64,000 nt of DNA from Citreicella sp. C3M06 (GTDB taxonomy: Bacteria; Pseudomonadota; Alphaproteobacteria; Rhodobacterales; Rhodobacteraceae): contig NZ_JAHKQA010000041.1 in the NCBI RefSeq assembly GCF_018860705.1, positions 1 to 64,000 of the forward strand. The letters are read 5' to 3'. The notes under the pieces are model-generated. The model saw nothing but the letters and a program-made list of their open reading frames with translations, was not told the origin of the DNA and made no database searches. How positions within the stretch are numbered: position 1 is the stretch's first letter; the number at the start of each line of letters is the position of its first letter. Shown here in pieces: positions 1-8,618 of the stretch. A program made the translations under genes and the position numbers.

Positions 1-49
1 ATTTGATCCGTCAAATTTTCGAGGAGAACCAACGATTTATCTGGAAAAG

Positions 50-133
50 TGGTGGGCGACCCTGGAATCGAACCAGGCGTGCGTCTCCGCGAGGGAGTTA
101 CAGTCCCCTGCCACACCTTGCGGCCTGTCGCCC
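50..133 (-). tRNA. tRNA-Tyr (anticodon GTA)
   Basis: Read on the minus strand this is an 84-nt tRNA including an encoded CCA end. The acceptor stem pairs GGGCGAC with GTCGCCC, followed by discriminator A and CCA. The T arm has the usual GGTTCGATTCC core. The anticodon GTA lies at 99-101 in a CTGTAAC loop, and the long variable arm fits a class II tRNA-Tyr. It lies upstream of, and divergent from, the rRNA methyltransferase gene. Confidence 0.96.
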
Positions 134-266
134 ACTTTCCACCGGGCCAGCCCGGCGTGTGGGGGGCTGATTACAGTCCACCAAAACTGGCGTCAACAGG
201 AAAATCCGTTGCAACTGCATGTCGCCCGATGCAAGGGAGGCACACCCCGTAAACAGGAGCCGCACC

Positions 267-1046
267 ATGGTGAAAAAGCCCAAGTGGGTCGTCGAAAAGG
301 AACAGGCGAAGAAATCCCGCGCCGCCGAAACCGTCTGGTTGTTCGGTCTTCACGCGGTGCGCGATGCCCTGCTGAACCCGGCACGGGTGAAGCTACAGCT
401 TATTGTGACGCCAAATGCCGAACTCAAGCTGGCCGATGCCATCGCCGCCGCCGAAATCACGCCAGATGTTCAGGACCCACGCCGGTTCAACGCCCCGCTC
501 GATCCGCAATCGGTGCACCAGGGCGCGGCGCTCGAGGTGAAACCGCTTGACTGGGGGCGACTCGAGGATGTTGCCTTGGGCGATGGCACCCGCCCGCCGC
601 GGTTGGTGCTCCTTGACCGGGTGAGCGATCCACACAACGTGGGCGCAATCCTGCGCTCGGCGGAGGTATTCGGCGCGCAGGCGGTCATCGGTACGCTGCA
701 CCATTCGGCGCCTGAAACCGGCGCGCTTGCCAAGACTGCCAGTGGCGCGCTCGAACGCCAGCCCTACCTGCGCGAGCGCAACCTGTCTGACACGATACGC
801 GCCCTGCAGGAGATGGGCTACCTCGTGCTTGGCCTCGACGGCGAGGCAGAGACCACCATCGAGCAGGCACTGGACGGGTTGCGCGACCGAGCCGTCGCGC
901 TGGTGCTTGGCGCAGAAGGGCCGGGCCTGCGCGAAAAGACAAAAGAGACGGTCGACCGGCTCGTGCGCATCGACTTCGCCGGCGGTTTCGGCTCGCTCAA
1001 CGTCTCGAACGCCGCGGCCGTGGCGCTTTACGCGGCCCGTTCTTGA
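267..1046 (+). CDS. rlmB: 23S rRNA (guanosine-2'-O-)-methyltransferase, TrmH/RlmB (SpoU) family
   Basis: A 259-residue SPOUT methyltransferase, expected to transfer a methyl group from S-adenosylmethionine to a ribose 2'-O in 23S rRNA. The N-terminal part (about 22-90) looks like the SpoU substrate-binding domain. The three knot motifs are visible: DRVSDPHNVGAILRSAEVFG near 117, LVLGAEGPGLRE near 219 and GSLNVSNAAAVALY near 243. The start at 267 is chosen because AGGAGC at 255-260 is well placed; an in-frame ATG at 219 has no such site. RlmB is the likeliest of the family, but a TrmH-like tRNA target is not excluded. Confidence 0.88.
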   Translation: MVKKPKWVVEKEQAKKSRAAETVWLFGLHAVRDALLNPARVKLQLIVTPNAELKLADAIAAAEITPDVQDPRRFNAPLDPQSVHQGAALEVKPLDWGRLEDVALGDGTRPPRLVLLDRVSDPHNVGAILRSAEVFGAQAVIGTLHHSAPETGALAKTASGALERQPYLRERNLSDTIRALQEMGYLVLGLDGEAETTIEQALDGLRDRAVALVLGAEGPGLREKTKETVDRLVRIDFAGGFGSLNVSNAAAVALYAARS

Positions 1047-1089
1047 CGGCCCTCTTCCTCATGCAGCCCCTGACCGCGATTTCGGGGCT

Positions 1090-1213
1090 GCCTCCGGCGG
1101 GGATATTCTGCGCCAGAAGAAGATCAGGCGCTGCGCCACTGTTTCTTCTGGCATGAAATATCCCGGGGGAGGCTCCGCAAGGAGACGGGGCCAGCGCCCC
1201 GTCTGCCCTCTTA
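1090..1213. repeat. Dispersed intergenic palindromic repeat, copy A
   Basis: An imperfect long palindrome. The left arm GCCTCCGGCGGGGATATT and CCAGAAGAAG is mirrored by TTCTTCTGGC and AAATATCCC with GGAGGC at 1168-1173. A second small hairpin follows (CGGGGCCAGCGCCCCG). It sits just after the rlmB stop and before the IS110 remnant. Six related copies occur elsewhere in the window. Confidence 0.85.
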
Positions 1214-1248
1214 CCACGTACAGCAGCTGTTCCTAGCAACCGTCTCCG

Positions 1249-2167
1249 TCAGCCGCCCTGAAACCACCTAGTTTGCGCGCTTTGGATAGAGCGTTAGCGA
1301 TATTGACGAGCTTTCGTGCGTCCGCGGTGATGATGACCTTGTGCGGATTTCCGGCGTCGCGCAGTCGCTGCGCGCAGGCTCTCAGGGGGGGTGATTTGTA
1401 GCGACGAGGGCCGCCGGGAACAGGACATGCCGCAGGGCGCGCTGTCCTTCGGCGATGGCTCGGCTGCCCCGCAATGCACCGCCGTCGTGCGCTACGGAGG
1501 CGAGCCCGTCAGGGCTGCGGCCTGTTCTGCGGATATCGCCTCGAACTCGGGTCGGCGATCAGCATAGCGCTGACAACGGGGCCACCCCCGGGAATGGAGC
1601 GCAGGATACCGGCGGTTTCGACCAGTATTCCGTCGGCAGCAATGGCTTGCTCGATGCGCGCTTCCAGCTCTGAGATCCTGATATCGAGCAGAGCCTTCAA
1701 CTCCATGTCCATGCCGGTCCACAGTCCAGCGCTCGCGCGTTTTTCGTGTGCCTTGATCTGGGCAAGTAGCGCTTTCGCATTTCGACAAGTTGCGCTCGCT
1801 TCGATGTCAAAGCTCTGATCCCGCACAACTTTCCGGCCGGATGGCTACCTCCCGCCTTGAGGCGCACACCATGACGCAGGCGATGAGTTCCGCATCGATC
1901 CGTCTTGGCCCGGGCACCACGGCTGGCGGCAATTGACGCGCGACGATCCGCACCGCGCTCAGCGAAGCCCTTAACCGCCACTCCTGCCCGCTGGTAGCTT
2001 CGAAGCAGACCAGAGCGCCACGCCGCAGCGCGAGAGACGCCACCCGGGCATGGCCCTCCGATGTGTTCGGCGACCGAAGGTCGCGTCGCATCGGGCAGGC
2101 AATGGATGTCCAGCCAGTCGCTCGAGACGTCTATGCCGATGGCCTGTTCGGATGATAGCGCGCTCAT
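1249..2167 (-). pseudogene. IS110-family transposase, broken by several frameshifts
   Basis: The minus strand begins with MSALSSEQAIGIDVSSDWLD, the RuvC-like N-terminal motif of IS110/IS116 transposases. The reading then jumps between frames: FEATSGQEW (the family's xEATGGYE motif) near 1990-2000, ILRSIPGGGPVVSAML (the transposase_20 helix-hairpin signature) near 1560-1610, and a C-terminal block ending ITADARKLVNIANALSKARK just before the stop at 1249. At least four frame changes mean no functional protein can be made. No flanking inverted repeats were identified; IS110 elements normally lack clear ones. Confidence 0.85.
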
Positions 2168-2364
2168 GCTCTCCTCTTTCTGCTCCGCGATCCATGTCGG
2201 GCGTATCCAACTGTTCGGGATGATGAAAGAGAGACGGCGCCGGCGCGCTAGCAGACGTGGTCAGGCCACAAGGCCCAGACCCCATACACCCCCTCGCCAC
2301 CTACCTCGGCCGAGAAAGGGGACGGGGGTAAAATAGCAGCGCCGGGGTGCAGAAGGCTCAGGAT

Positions 2365-2603
2365 TCATAGCCAATAGATGACAGTTGCGGCGAGAGCGAC
2401 GGCTGAGAAGAATAGTTTGCCTTGGTGCGACCGATCAGGCCCTCCCCTTTTTGACGTCGACGCCGAGACCGGACGCCGTGCCCCTCTCACACGTGCTTTG
2501 CATCTGCTGCCGGGCAGCGAACGCGAGGCTTGCCGTGGGGCTTGGGGAAGAATGGCTCAACACACGCTATCTGCGCTTCGCGCAGCCAGAAGAGATCAGC
2601 CAT
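2365..2603 (-). pseudogene. IS5-family transposase remnant with internal deletion
   Basis: The minus-strand start MADLFWLREAQIACVEPFFP followed by KPHGKPRV is the typical beginning of an IS5-family transposase. After about 30 residues the sequence jumps to a different frame ending in FFSAVALAATVIYWL and a stop, which matches the family's C-terminal end (usually SAICIAATVIFWL). The whole catalytic middle, including the DDE residues, is gone, so only the two ends of the original gene remain. It lies directly upstream of ribBA. Confidence 0.72.
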
Positions 2604-2731
2604 GTCACCGCTCCTTGTCTGAAGCCGCGAAACATGCAGCGACCTGAAATCAGCGGGCCCCGGGCCCAAAAGCGTTCTGGCATTCCGCGCCACAAAACCG
2701 TATCTGCAGTGGCGACAAGGAGTGGCGAGAC

Positions 2732-3856
2732 ATGGCGGAATACGAAACCCCCGGACCGGTCGAAACTGATTTCAGGGACGCGATCTCTTCGATCGAGGAG
2801 ATCATCGACGATGCGCGCAACGGGCGCATGTTCATTCTCGTCGATCATGAGGACCGCGAGAATGAGGGTGACATCATCATCCCCGCACAATGGGCCACCC
2901 CGGACGCGATCAATTTCATGGCCACCTACGGGCGCGGCCTGATCTGCCTGTCGATGACGCCCGAGCGCTGCGATGATCTGGGCCTGATGATGATGAGCGT
3001 CAACAACAGCTCGCGTCACGAGACCGCTTTCACCATTTCGATCGAGGCCCGCGAGGGCATCACCACCGGGATTTCCGCCGCCGACCGCGCCCGCACCGTC
3101 GCCGTCGCCATCGACAGCAGCAAAGGACCGGCGGATATCGCCACCCCCGGTCATGTCTTCCCGCTGCGCGCCAAATCCGGCGGCGTTCTGGTCCGTGCAG
3201 GCCATACCGAGGCGGCCGTGGATGTCGCGCGCCTTGCCGGGTTGAAGCCCGCGGGAGTGATCTGCGAGGTGATGAACGACGATGGCACCATGGCGCGGCT
3301 GCCCGAACTGATCTCCTTTGCACAGCGCCATGGCATCAAGATCGGCACCATTTCCGATCTGATCGCTTATCGGCGTCGCCACGACAATCTCGTGCGGGTC
3401 GTGCGCGAACAATCCGTCACCTCGGAATTCGGTGGCGACTGGAAGATGAAGATCTACACCGACACCACCCATGGCGACGAGCATATCGCGCTGTCCATGG
3501 GCGATATCTCGACCGACGAGCCGGTGCTGGTGCGCATGCACGCCATGGACCCGATGCTGGACATTGTCGGCACTGGCCATGCAGGCCGCGCAAACGAATT
3601 CCGCGACGCCATGATGGCCGTGGCCGCCAAGGGTCGCGGCGTTGTCGTCTTGTTGCGCGACACCGCAATGAAGCTTGAACCGGAAGAAGGCGACAGCCCG
3701 CGCACGCTTCGTCAGTACGGGCTTGGCGCGCAGATCCTGTCCTCGCTCGGGCTGTCCAAGCTGGTTCTGCTGACCAACTCTCCCACGCCGAAGATCGTCG
3801 GCCTTGACGCCTATGGCCTTGAGATCATCGGTACGCAAAAGATCGGAGACGCATGA
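2732..3856 (+). CDS. ribBA: 3,4-dihydroxy-2-butanone 4-phosphate synthase with a degenerate GTP cyclohydrolase II-like domain (RibBA)
   Basis: A 374-residue two-domain protein of riboflavin synthesis. The N-terminal domain (about 10-210) is a complete RibB domain: HEDRENEGD near 41, the SSRHETAFTISIEAREGITTG block, and PGHVFPLRAKSGGVLVRAGH with TEAAVDVA. It should convert ribulose 5-phosphate to dihydroxybutanone phosphate. The C-terminal part (about 220-370) follows GTP cyclohydrolase II in length and end (LGLDAYGLEIIG fits the family's GL(E/D)GYGLEI), but the zinc cysteines and nucleophilic arginine region are replaced, so GTP cyclohydrolase activity is doubtful. AAGGAG at 2717-2722 supports the start. 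First gene of ribBA-ribH-nusB. Confidence 0.93.
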   Translation: MAEYETPGPVETDFRDAISSIEEIIDDARNGRMFILVDHEDRENEGDIIIPAQWATPDAINFMATYGRGLICLSMTPERCDDLGLMMMSVNNSSRHETAFTISIEAREGITTGISAADRARTVAVAIDSSKGPADIATPGHVFPLRAKSGGVLVRAGHTEAAVDVARLAGLKPAGVICEVMNDDGTMARLPELISFAQRHGIKIGTISDLIAYRRRHDNLVRVVREQSVTSEFGGDWKMKIYTDTTHGDEHIALSMGDISTDEPVLVRMHAMDPMLDIVGTGHAGRANEFRDAMMAVAAKGRGVVVLLRDTAMKLEPEEGDSPRTLRQYGLGAQILSSLGLSKLVLLTNSPTPKIVGLDAYGLEIIGTQKIGDA

Positions 3857-4407
3857 TGGCATCGTCGGAAACCCATTACGTTCTGCCGCGCCCGGCCTTT
3901 GACAAGCCGGTGAAGATGCTGATCGTGCTGTCTCCGTATTACAAGCAGATCGCCGAGCAGCTGGTCGCCGGTGCGACCGCCGAAATCGAAGCCGTGGATG
4001 GATTTCACGAGATCGTCGAGGTGCCCGGCGCGCTCGAGATCCCGACCGCCATCGGCATCGCCGAGCGCATGTCGAACTTCGACGGCTACGTGGCGCTTGG
4101 CTGCGTGATCCGCGGCGAGACCACCCATTACGACACCGTCTGCAACGACAGCTCGCGCGGGCTGACGCTGCTCGGGCTTCAGGGGCTGTGCATCGGCAAC
4201 GGCATCCTGACGGTCGAAAACCACGAGCAGGCGATGGTGCGCGCCGAGGCCGCCGGGCAGAACAAGGGCGGCGGCGCGGCCGCTGCGGCCTTGCATCTGA
4301 TCGCGCTCGCCCGTAGGTGGGGCTCTTCCCGCAAGGGGGTTGGATTCGTTCCGGCCCGTGACGAGTATCAGGTGGCGGGATTCGGCTCAGGAAAAGACAC
4401 CGCATGA
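3853..4407 (+). CDS. ribH: 6,7-dimethyl-8-ribityllumazine synthase
   Basis: A 184-residue lumazine synthase, which condenses the RibB product with the ribitylaminouracil intermediate just before riboflavin synthase. Typical blocks are EVPGALEIPTA, ALGCVIRGETTHYDTVCN (with the catalytic histidine) and GILTVENHEQA. A tail of about 25 residues beyond the usual end (from about RRWGSS) is longer than in many homologues. Its ATG overlaps the ribBA stop (ATGATG), indicating translational coupling; a second ATG at 3856 is equally possible. Riboflavin synthase itself lies apart at 27785-28372. Confidence 0.95.
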   Translation: MMASSETHYVLPRPAFDKPVKMLIVLSPYYKQIAEQLVAGATAEIEAVDGFHEIVEVPGALEIPTAIGIAERMSNFDGYVALGCVIRGETTHYDTVCNDSSRGLTLLGLQGLCIGNGILTVENHEQAMVRAEAAGQNKGGGAAAAALHLIALARRWGSSRKGVGFVPARDEYQVAGFGSGKDTA

Positions 4408-4895
4408 CGACCAAGGACACGCCTCAGGCCCTCTCGGGCAACCAGAAGCGCAAGATGAAATCCGCTTCGCGTCTTTATGCGGTGCAGGCTCTGTACCAGC
4501 TGGAAATCGGCAGCCAGACGGTCGAGCGTGTCCAGAACGAGTTCATCGATCACCGCTTCGGCGCCGAAATCGAAGAAGGTGTCGAGATGATCGACGGCGA
4601 TGTCGGCCTGTTTGGCAAGATCACCGCCTCGGCTGTCAACTGGCAGGCAAAGATCGACCAGATGACCGACCGCGCGCTGGTCGCCAAGTGGCCCATCGGG
4701 CGCATCGACCCGACCCTGCGCGCCCTGTTCCGCGCCGCCGGGGCGGAATTTGTCGACAGCGACACGCCTCCCAGAATCGTCATCACCGAATATGTCGATG
4801 TCGCCCGCGCTTTCTTTCCCGAAAGCAAGGAGCCGCAATTCGTCAACGCCGTGCTCGACCACATGGCCCGCGAAGCGCGCCCCGAGGCGTTCTAA
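4404..4895 (+). CDS. nusB: Transcription antitermination factor NusB
   Basis: A 163-residue NusB protein, an RNA-binding component of the rRNA antitermination complex that works with NusE. The start region SASRLYAVQALYQLEIG and the C-terminal PPRIVITEYVDVARAFF block are family hallmarks. It overlaps ribH by four bases (ATGA), the usual ribH-nusB order in bacteria. Its stop TAA overlaps the stop of the convergent LuxR-type gene, so the two transcripts must run into each other or stop inside coding sequence. Confidence 0.93.
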   Translation: MTTKDTPQALSGNQKRKMKSASRLYAVQALYQLEIGSQTVERVQNEFIDHRFGAEIEEGVEMIDGDVGLFGKITASAVNWQAKIDQMTDRALVAKWPIGRIDPTLRALFRAAGAEFVDSDTPPRIVITEYVDVARAFFPESKEPQFVNAVLDHMAREARPEAF

Positions 4896-5695
4896 AGGTC
4901 CAGCGTCGACAGCAGCGGCATCATCATCGAAAATAGCTCGGCTTGCGAGCTGATGTCGCATTTGCGGTACAGTTGCTTGCGGAACACCTTGACCGTCTGC
5001 GGGCTGATCTCCAGCCGCATGGCGATCGAGCTCGACGAATGCCCCTTGAGCACCAGAAGCGCGATCTCCGCCTGTCGGTCGGTCAGCGCGATGCCGCGAT
5101 CCGCCGCCACGCGCCGTTGCAGCGCCCCTGACACGTCACTGTCGCGGATCGCGCCTTCGGAGCGCAGCCCAGCCCAGTTGCGTTCGATCAGCGCGCAGGC
5201 GATGGGGGCAAGCCGCTGCGCCCGTTCCAAATCGCGCGGGCTGAACACCCGCGCCGAACTGGCATCGCGCCCAAGGCAGACATGCACCGACACCCCCGGC
5301 GCCGGATAACCGACATAAGAGATTTCGTCGCACATCGTCGTTTCTTGATAATAGGTGGCAAAATACTCGTTGCGGGTAAACTGATCGGGCGCGATGTCGC
5401 GCATCCGGTACAGGCCCGCGGCTGCCCGTTCTATGTGCAGCGCGTGGAACGGATCCAGCAGATAGGCCCCTGTCAGGTAATCCGACACGATCCTCTCATG
5501 GACACGCGGCTCGCGCGCGTGGGAAAACAGCAGCTGCGGGCTGCGTTCCTGAAAATACGCCAGCATCGTGGTGTTGTCGATTTCAAAGCACCGGGTGAGC
5601 CACTGGAACAGGTGCCCCGCAAAGCCATCGGTGTTTAGCGCCGCGATGGCATCGCCCAGAAACGTCTCGGACAGGTTCGGCAAATCGCGCATCAT
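4892..5695 (-). CDS. LuxR-type helix-turn-helix transcriptional regulator
   Basis: A 267-residue regulator. The last about 65 residues are a LuxR/FixJ helix-turn-helix: ALTDRQAEIALLVLKGHSSS, then IAMRLEISPQTVKVFRKQLYRK. The N-terminal 180 residues form a sensor-like domain that I cannot assign to a ligand; it is not a clear acyl-homoserine-lactone domain or receiver. It is divergent from the PotABCD-type operon, and three inverted repeats lie in the 114-bp gap, so it most likely controls that operon and itself. Start chosen at the first of two ATGs, preceded by AGAGAGG. Confidence 0.86.
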   Translation of the reverse strand: MMRDLPNLSETFLGDAIAALNTDGFAGHLFQWLTRCFEIDNTTMLAYFQERSPQLLFSHAREPRVHERIVSDYLTGAYLLDPFHALHIERAAAGLYRMRDIAPDQFTRNEYFATYYQETTMCDEISYVGYPAPGVSVHVCLGRDASSARVFSPRDLERAQRLAPIACALIERNWAGLRSEGAIRDSDVSGALQRRVAADRGIALTDRQAEIALLVLKGHSSSSIAMRLEISPQTVKVFRKQLYRKCDISSQAELFSMMMPLLSTLDL

Positions 5696-5704
5696 ACCTC
5701 TCTG

Positions 5705-5718
5705 GGGGTATATACCCC
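5705..5718. promoter_or_regulatory. Perfect 14-bp palindrome GGGGTATATACCCC, candidate operator
   Basis: A perfect palindrome ten bases upstream of the LuxR-type gene start and inside the divergent intergenic region. Its symmetry and place suit a dimeric regulator site that would act on the regulator's own translation start region. Binding is inferred only. Confidence 0.5.
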
Positions 5719-5731
5719 TGTTTGGCGCCCC

Positions 5732-5761
5732 GTTTAGGGTATGACCACCTAAACAGGTGGT
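5732..5761. promoter_or_regulatory. Overlapping inverted repeats, candidate operator or leader hairpin of the pot-type operon
   Basis: Two overlapping inverted repeats share bases: GTTTAGG (5732-5738) with CCTAAAC (5748-5754), and ACCACCT (5744-5750) with AGGTGGT (5755-5761) around an AAAC loop. They lie 49-78 bp upstream of the GTG start of the ATPase gene. They could be a regulator site or mutually exclusive hairpins in the leader RNA; the sequence alone does not decide. Confidence 0.5.
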
Positions 5762-5809
5762 ATCATCCACGCAAGACCGGGCACAGATCCGGCGAGACAG
5801 GGGAACAGC

Positions 5810-6874
5810 GTGACGGGAACCGTGATCAGCATTGACCGCGTGGTGAAAAGCTTTGGCACCTTCACCGCGCTGCACGAGGTGTCTTTCGACATCGCGGACA
5901 ATGAATTCTTTACCCTGCTGGGGCCGTCGGGCTGCGGCAAGACCACGCTGCTGCGCTGCATCGCCGGGTTCGAACCGGTCAGCGGCGGGCAAATCCGGCT
6001 CAATGGCAAGGATATCGCCCCCCTGCCCCCCTACAAGCGCCCGGTGAACACGGTGTTCCAGCATTACGCGCTGTTTCCGCATATGACGGTGCTTGAAAAC
6101 GTCATGTTCGGCCTGCAACGGCTGGGCTGGAGCGCGATGGACGCGCAGGGCCGCGCCCGGCAGGCGCTGGAGCTGGTCCACCTGTCGGAGTTCCTGAAAC
6201 GTCGCCCCGCACAGCTGTCTGGCGGGCAGCAACAACGCGTCGCTCTGGCCCGCGCACTGGCGCCCGAACCGCGCGTGCTGCTGCTGGACGAGCCGCTGTC
6301 GGCGCTTGACCTCAAGCTGCGTCAGGCGGTGCGCATGGAGCTCAAACAGATCCAGCGCGAAACCGGCATCGCCTTTGTCTTTGTCACCCATGATCAGGAA
6401 GAGGCGCTGACCATGTCCGACCGCATCGCGGTCATGTCCAATGGCCATGTCCAGCAGATCGGCACCCCGCGCGAGATCTATGAAACCCCCGCCAACCGCT
6501 TTGTCGCGGATTTCATCGGCGAGACCAACCTGATCGAAGTTCCCGTGCTGGGCATCAGCGGTGGGCTGGCCGAGGTGTCGCTGCCCGGTGGGCGCCGGGT
6601 GCACTGCCCGACGCGGCTGGTCGATGGCAAACAGGGCGTGCTGTCGGTGCGCCCCGAGCGCATCGATCTGTGTCCCGCCGCCGAGGCCGACATGATCGTC
6701 ACCGCCGGCGAGCAGGTCTATCTGGGCACTGATATCCAGCTCAAGGCGCATCTCGCCGGCGGGCAGGAAGTGACCGTACGGCTGCAGAACGCCGCCGCGA
6801 CGGTGCTGCCCGAACGTGGCACCGAACTGGGGCTGAAGCTGGAAACAGGCGCCGCGCGCCTGCTGGCTGCCTGA
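5810..6874 (+). CDS. potA: ABC transporter ATP-binding protein, PotA type
   Basis: A 354-residue ATPase of a spermidine/putrescine-type importer. It has Walker [10 protein letters not shown] near 41, Q-loop in [13 protein letters not shown], signature [15 protein letters not shown] near 138, Walker [14 protein letters not shown] and switch histidine in [10 protein letters not shown]. The last about 100 residues form the TOBE-like regulatory domain. It starts with GTG after AGGGGAAC. First gene of a tightly packed operon whose later genes encode catabolic enzymes, so the substrate may be a polyamine-like or other small nitrogenous compound rather than spermidine itself; the symbol is used in the family sense. 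Confidence 0.9.
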   Translation: MTGTVISIDRVVKSFGTFTALHEVSFDIADNEFFTLLGPSGCGKTTLLRCIAGFEPVSGGQIRLNGKDIAPLPPYKRPVNTVFQHYALFPHMTVLENVMFGLQRLGWSAMDAQGRARQALELVHLSEFLKRRPAQLSGGQQQRVALARALAPEPRVLLLDEPLSALDLKLRQAVRMELKQIQRETGIAFVFVTHDQEEALTMSDRIAVMSNGHVQQIGTPREIYETPANRFVADFIGETNLIEVPVLGISGGLAEVSLPGGRRVHCPTRLVDGKQGVLSVRPERIDLCPAAEADMIVTAGEQVYLGTDIQLKAHLAGGQEVTVRLQNAAATVLPERGTELGLKLETGAARLLAA

Positions 6875-7794
6875 TGGCGGCGATGGCGCCGGGCGGCGCA
6901 TCCAATTCCGAGATCTACAAAGGCAACGCGGGGAAGCTGCTGCTGCCGACATGGCTGGTGATCGGGTTTTTCCTGCTGATCCCCGTGGCGCTTATGGCGA
7001 TCTACAGCTTTCTGACCAAGGAATTTCGCGGCGGCGTGATCTGGGAGTTCAGCCTGACCGCCTATGACCAGTTCTTCCTGAACCGGGGCCTGTTCGGCGA
7101 CGAACCGCCCAGCATCGAATGGACCTATATCGGCATCTTCTGGCGCTCGATCTGGCAGGCCGGGCTGGCAACCGTGCTGTGTTTGCTGATCGGTTTTCCC
7201 ACCGCGTGGTTCATCGCCACCCGTGCGCCGCGCGATCGCACCATCTGGCTGCTGATCGTCACCGTGCCCTATTGGGTCAACCTGCTGATCCGCACCGTGT
7301 CGATGAAATTCCTGATCCGCGACGAAGGCCCGCTGAACGCGCTGTTGCTGTCCACTGGCATCATCGACGCGCCGCTTGGGCTGATCAACACCAACCTCGC
7401 GGTGCAACTGGGGCTGTTCTACAGCTACCTGCCGTTCATGGTGCTGCCGGTCTATGCTGCGGTCGAACGCTACGATTTCGCGCTCTCCGAGGCGGCGGCG
7501 GATCTGTACGCCAGCCGCTGGACCATCCTGCGCCTTGTCATCCTGCCGGTCGTCAAGCCCGGCATCATCGCGGGCTGCATTCTGGTATTCGTGCCGTCGC
7601 TGGGGGCGTTCCTTGCGCCCGACCTGCTGGGCGGAGCGAAAAGCTTCATGATCGGCTCGCTGATCGAAGAGCAGTTCAAGGGCGCGGCGGGCAACTGGCC
7701 GTTCGGGGCCGCCGCCGCAATGATCCTGATGACCATCGTGATGATCGTGCTGCTGGTCTACGCCCGGTCGCAAACCCGCGAGGCAAAAGCATGA
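6874..7794 (+). CDS. potB: ABC transporter permease, PotB type
   Basis: A 306-residue inner-membrane permease with about six membrane segments, the first near residues 23-45 ([20 protein letters not shown]). The EAA loop contacting the ATPase is seen as [22 protein letters not shown] near 208. Its ATG overlaps the potA stop by one base. It pairs with the next permease to form the membrane channel of the importer. Confidence 0.9.
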   Translation: MAAMAPGGASNSEIYKGNAGKLLLPTWLVIGFFLLIPVALMAIYSFLTKEFRGGVIWEFSLTAYDQFFLNRGLFGDEPPSIEWTYIGIFWRSIWQAGLATVLCLLIGFPTAWFIATRAPRDRTIWLLIVTVPYWVNLLIRTVSMKFLIRDEGPLNALLLSTGIIDAPLGLINTNLAVQLGLFYSYLPFMVLPVYAAVERYDFALSEAAADLYASRWTILRLVILPVVKPGIIAGCILVFVPSLGAFLAPDLLGGAKSFMIGSLIEEQFKGAAGNWPFGAAAAMILMTIVMIVLLVYARSQTREAKA

Positions 7795-8597
7795 AACAGC
7801 TCGACCTGCGCCGTTTCCCCGGCTTTTTCGCCATCACGCTGGCCTGCGTGTTCGTGCTGTATGCCCCGCTGATGGTGGTGGCGGTCTACAGCTTCAATGA
7901 ATCGACCTCGATCACCCGCTGGGGCGGCTTTTCGCTAAGCTGGTACGCCGATGTCTTCACCGGACCTGAAAGCCCGAAATTCCAGCGCGCGGCACTCAAT
8001 TCGCTGATCATCGCGGTGCTGGCGGGGAGCGGCGCGACGCTGATCGCCACATCGGCTGCCGTTGCCATGCATCGCGCGGGTCGCTTCAAGGCCAAGACCG
8101 CCAGCTTTGCGCTGATCAACCTGCCGCTGATGGTCCCCGAGGTGGTCACCGCCGTGGCCAGCCTGATCTTTTTCACCGCCATCGGCTTTTCTGGCGGCAT
8201 CGGCACCATCCTGCTGGCGCATCTGGCCTTTTGCATCCCCTTCGCCTACCTGCCCATCGCAGCGCGGATGCAAAGCATTTCCGACAGCTACGAACAGGCG
8301 GCGATGGATCTTTATGCCACGCCGAAGGAAGCCTTCCGGCTGATCCTGCTGCCGCTGATGATGCCCGGAATCTTTTCGGGCTTCCTGCTCGCCTTCATCA
8401 TCTCGCTCGATGACTTCCTGATCACCAATTTCGTCAAGGGCGCGGGGGTCGAAACCCTGCCGACTGCGATTTTCGGCGCGGTGAAACAGGGCATCAAGCC
8501 CAACATCATGGCGATTTCCACCCTCATGCTGGGCGTGTCGGTGGTGTTCGTCACCCTGTCCTGGCTGATCGGTCGATCCGGCCAGAAGACCCAATAA
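7791..8597 (+). CDS. potC: ABC transporter permease, PotC type
   Basis: A 268-residue second permease with about six membrane segments. The EAA loop reads [20 protein letters not shown] near 166, and [20 protein letters not shown] is a typical PotC segment. It overlaps potB by four bases (ATGA at 7791-7794). Likely partner of the preceding permease in a heterodimeric channel. Confidence 0.9.
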   Translation: MKQLDLRRFPGFFAITLACVFVLYAPLMVVAVYSFNESTSITRWGGFSLSWYADVFTGPESPKFQRAALNSLIIAVLAGSGATLIATSAAVAMHRAGRFKAKTASFALINLPLMVPEVVTAVASLIFFTAIGFSGGIGTILLAHLAFCIPFAYLPIAARMQSISDSYEQAAMDLYATPKEAFRLILLPLMMPGIFSGFLLAFIISLDDFLITNFVKGAGVETLPTAIFGAVKQGIKPNIMAISTLMLGVSVVFVTLSWLIGRSGQKTQ

Positions 8598-8618
8598 CCA
8601 ACAGTGGAGTATAAAAAC

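Noticed and set aside
2604-2731. Possible FMN riboswitch upstream of ribBA
   Set aside because: I looked for the conserved FMN aptamer blocks in the 128 bp before the start and saw none; the stretch begins directly at an IS remnant.
2567-4420. Very long open reading frame antisense to ribBA-ribH (617 residues)
   Set aside because: It is a by-product of the high GC content. The opposite strand carries complete conserved enzymes, and the antisense translation is Arg/Pro/His/Gly-rich without any family motif. The same holds for the long antisense frames at 7935-9818, 9845-11767 and 46674-48215.
4892-6952. LuxR-type protein extended to 686 residues
   Set aside because: The extra N-terminal part runs antisense through the PotA gene and is low-complexity. 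The regulator starts at 5695 behind AGAGAGG.
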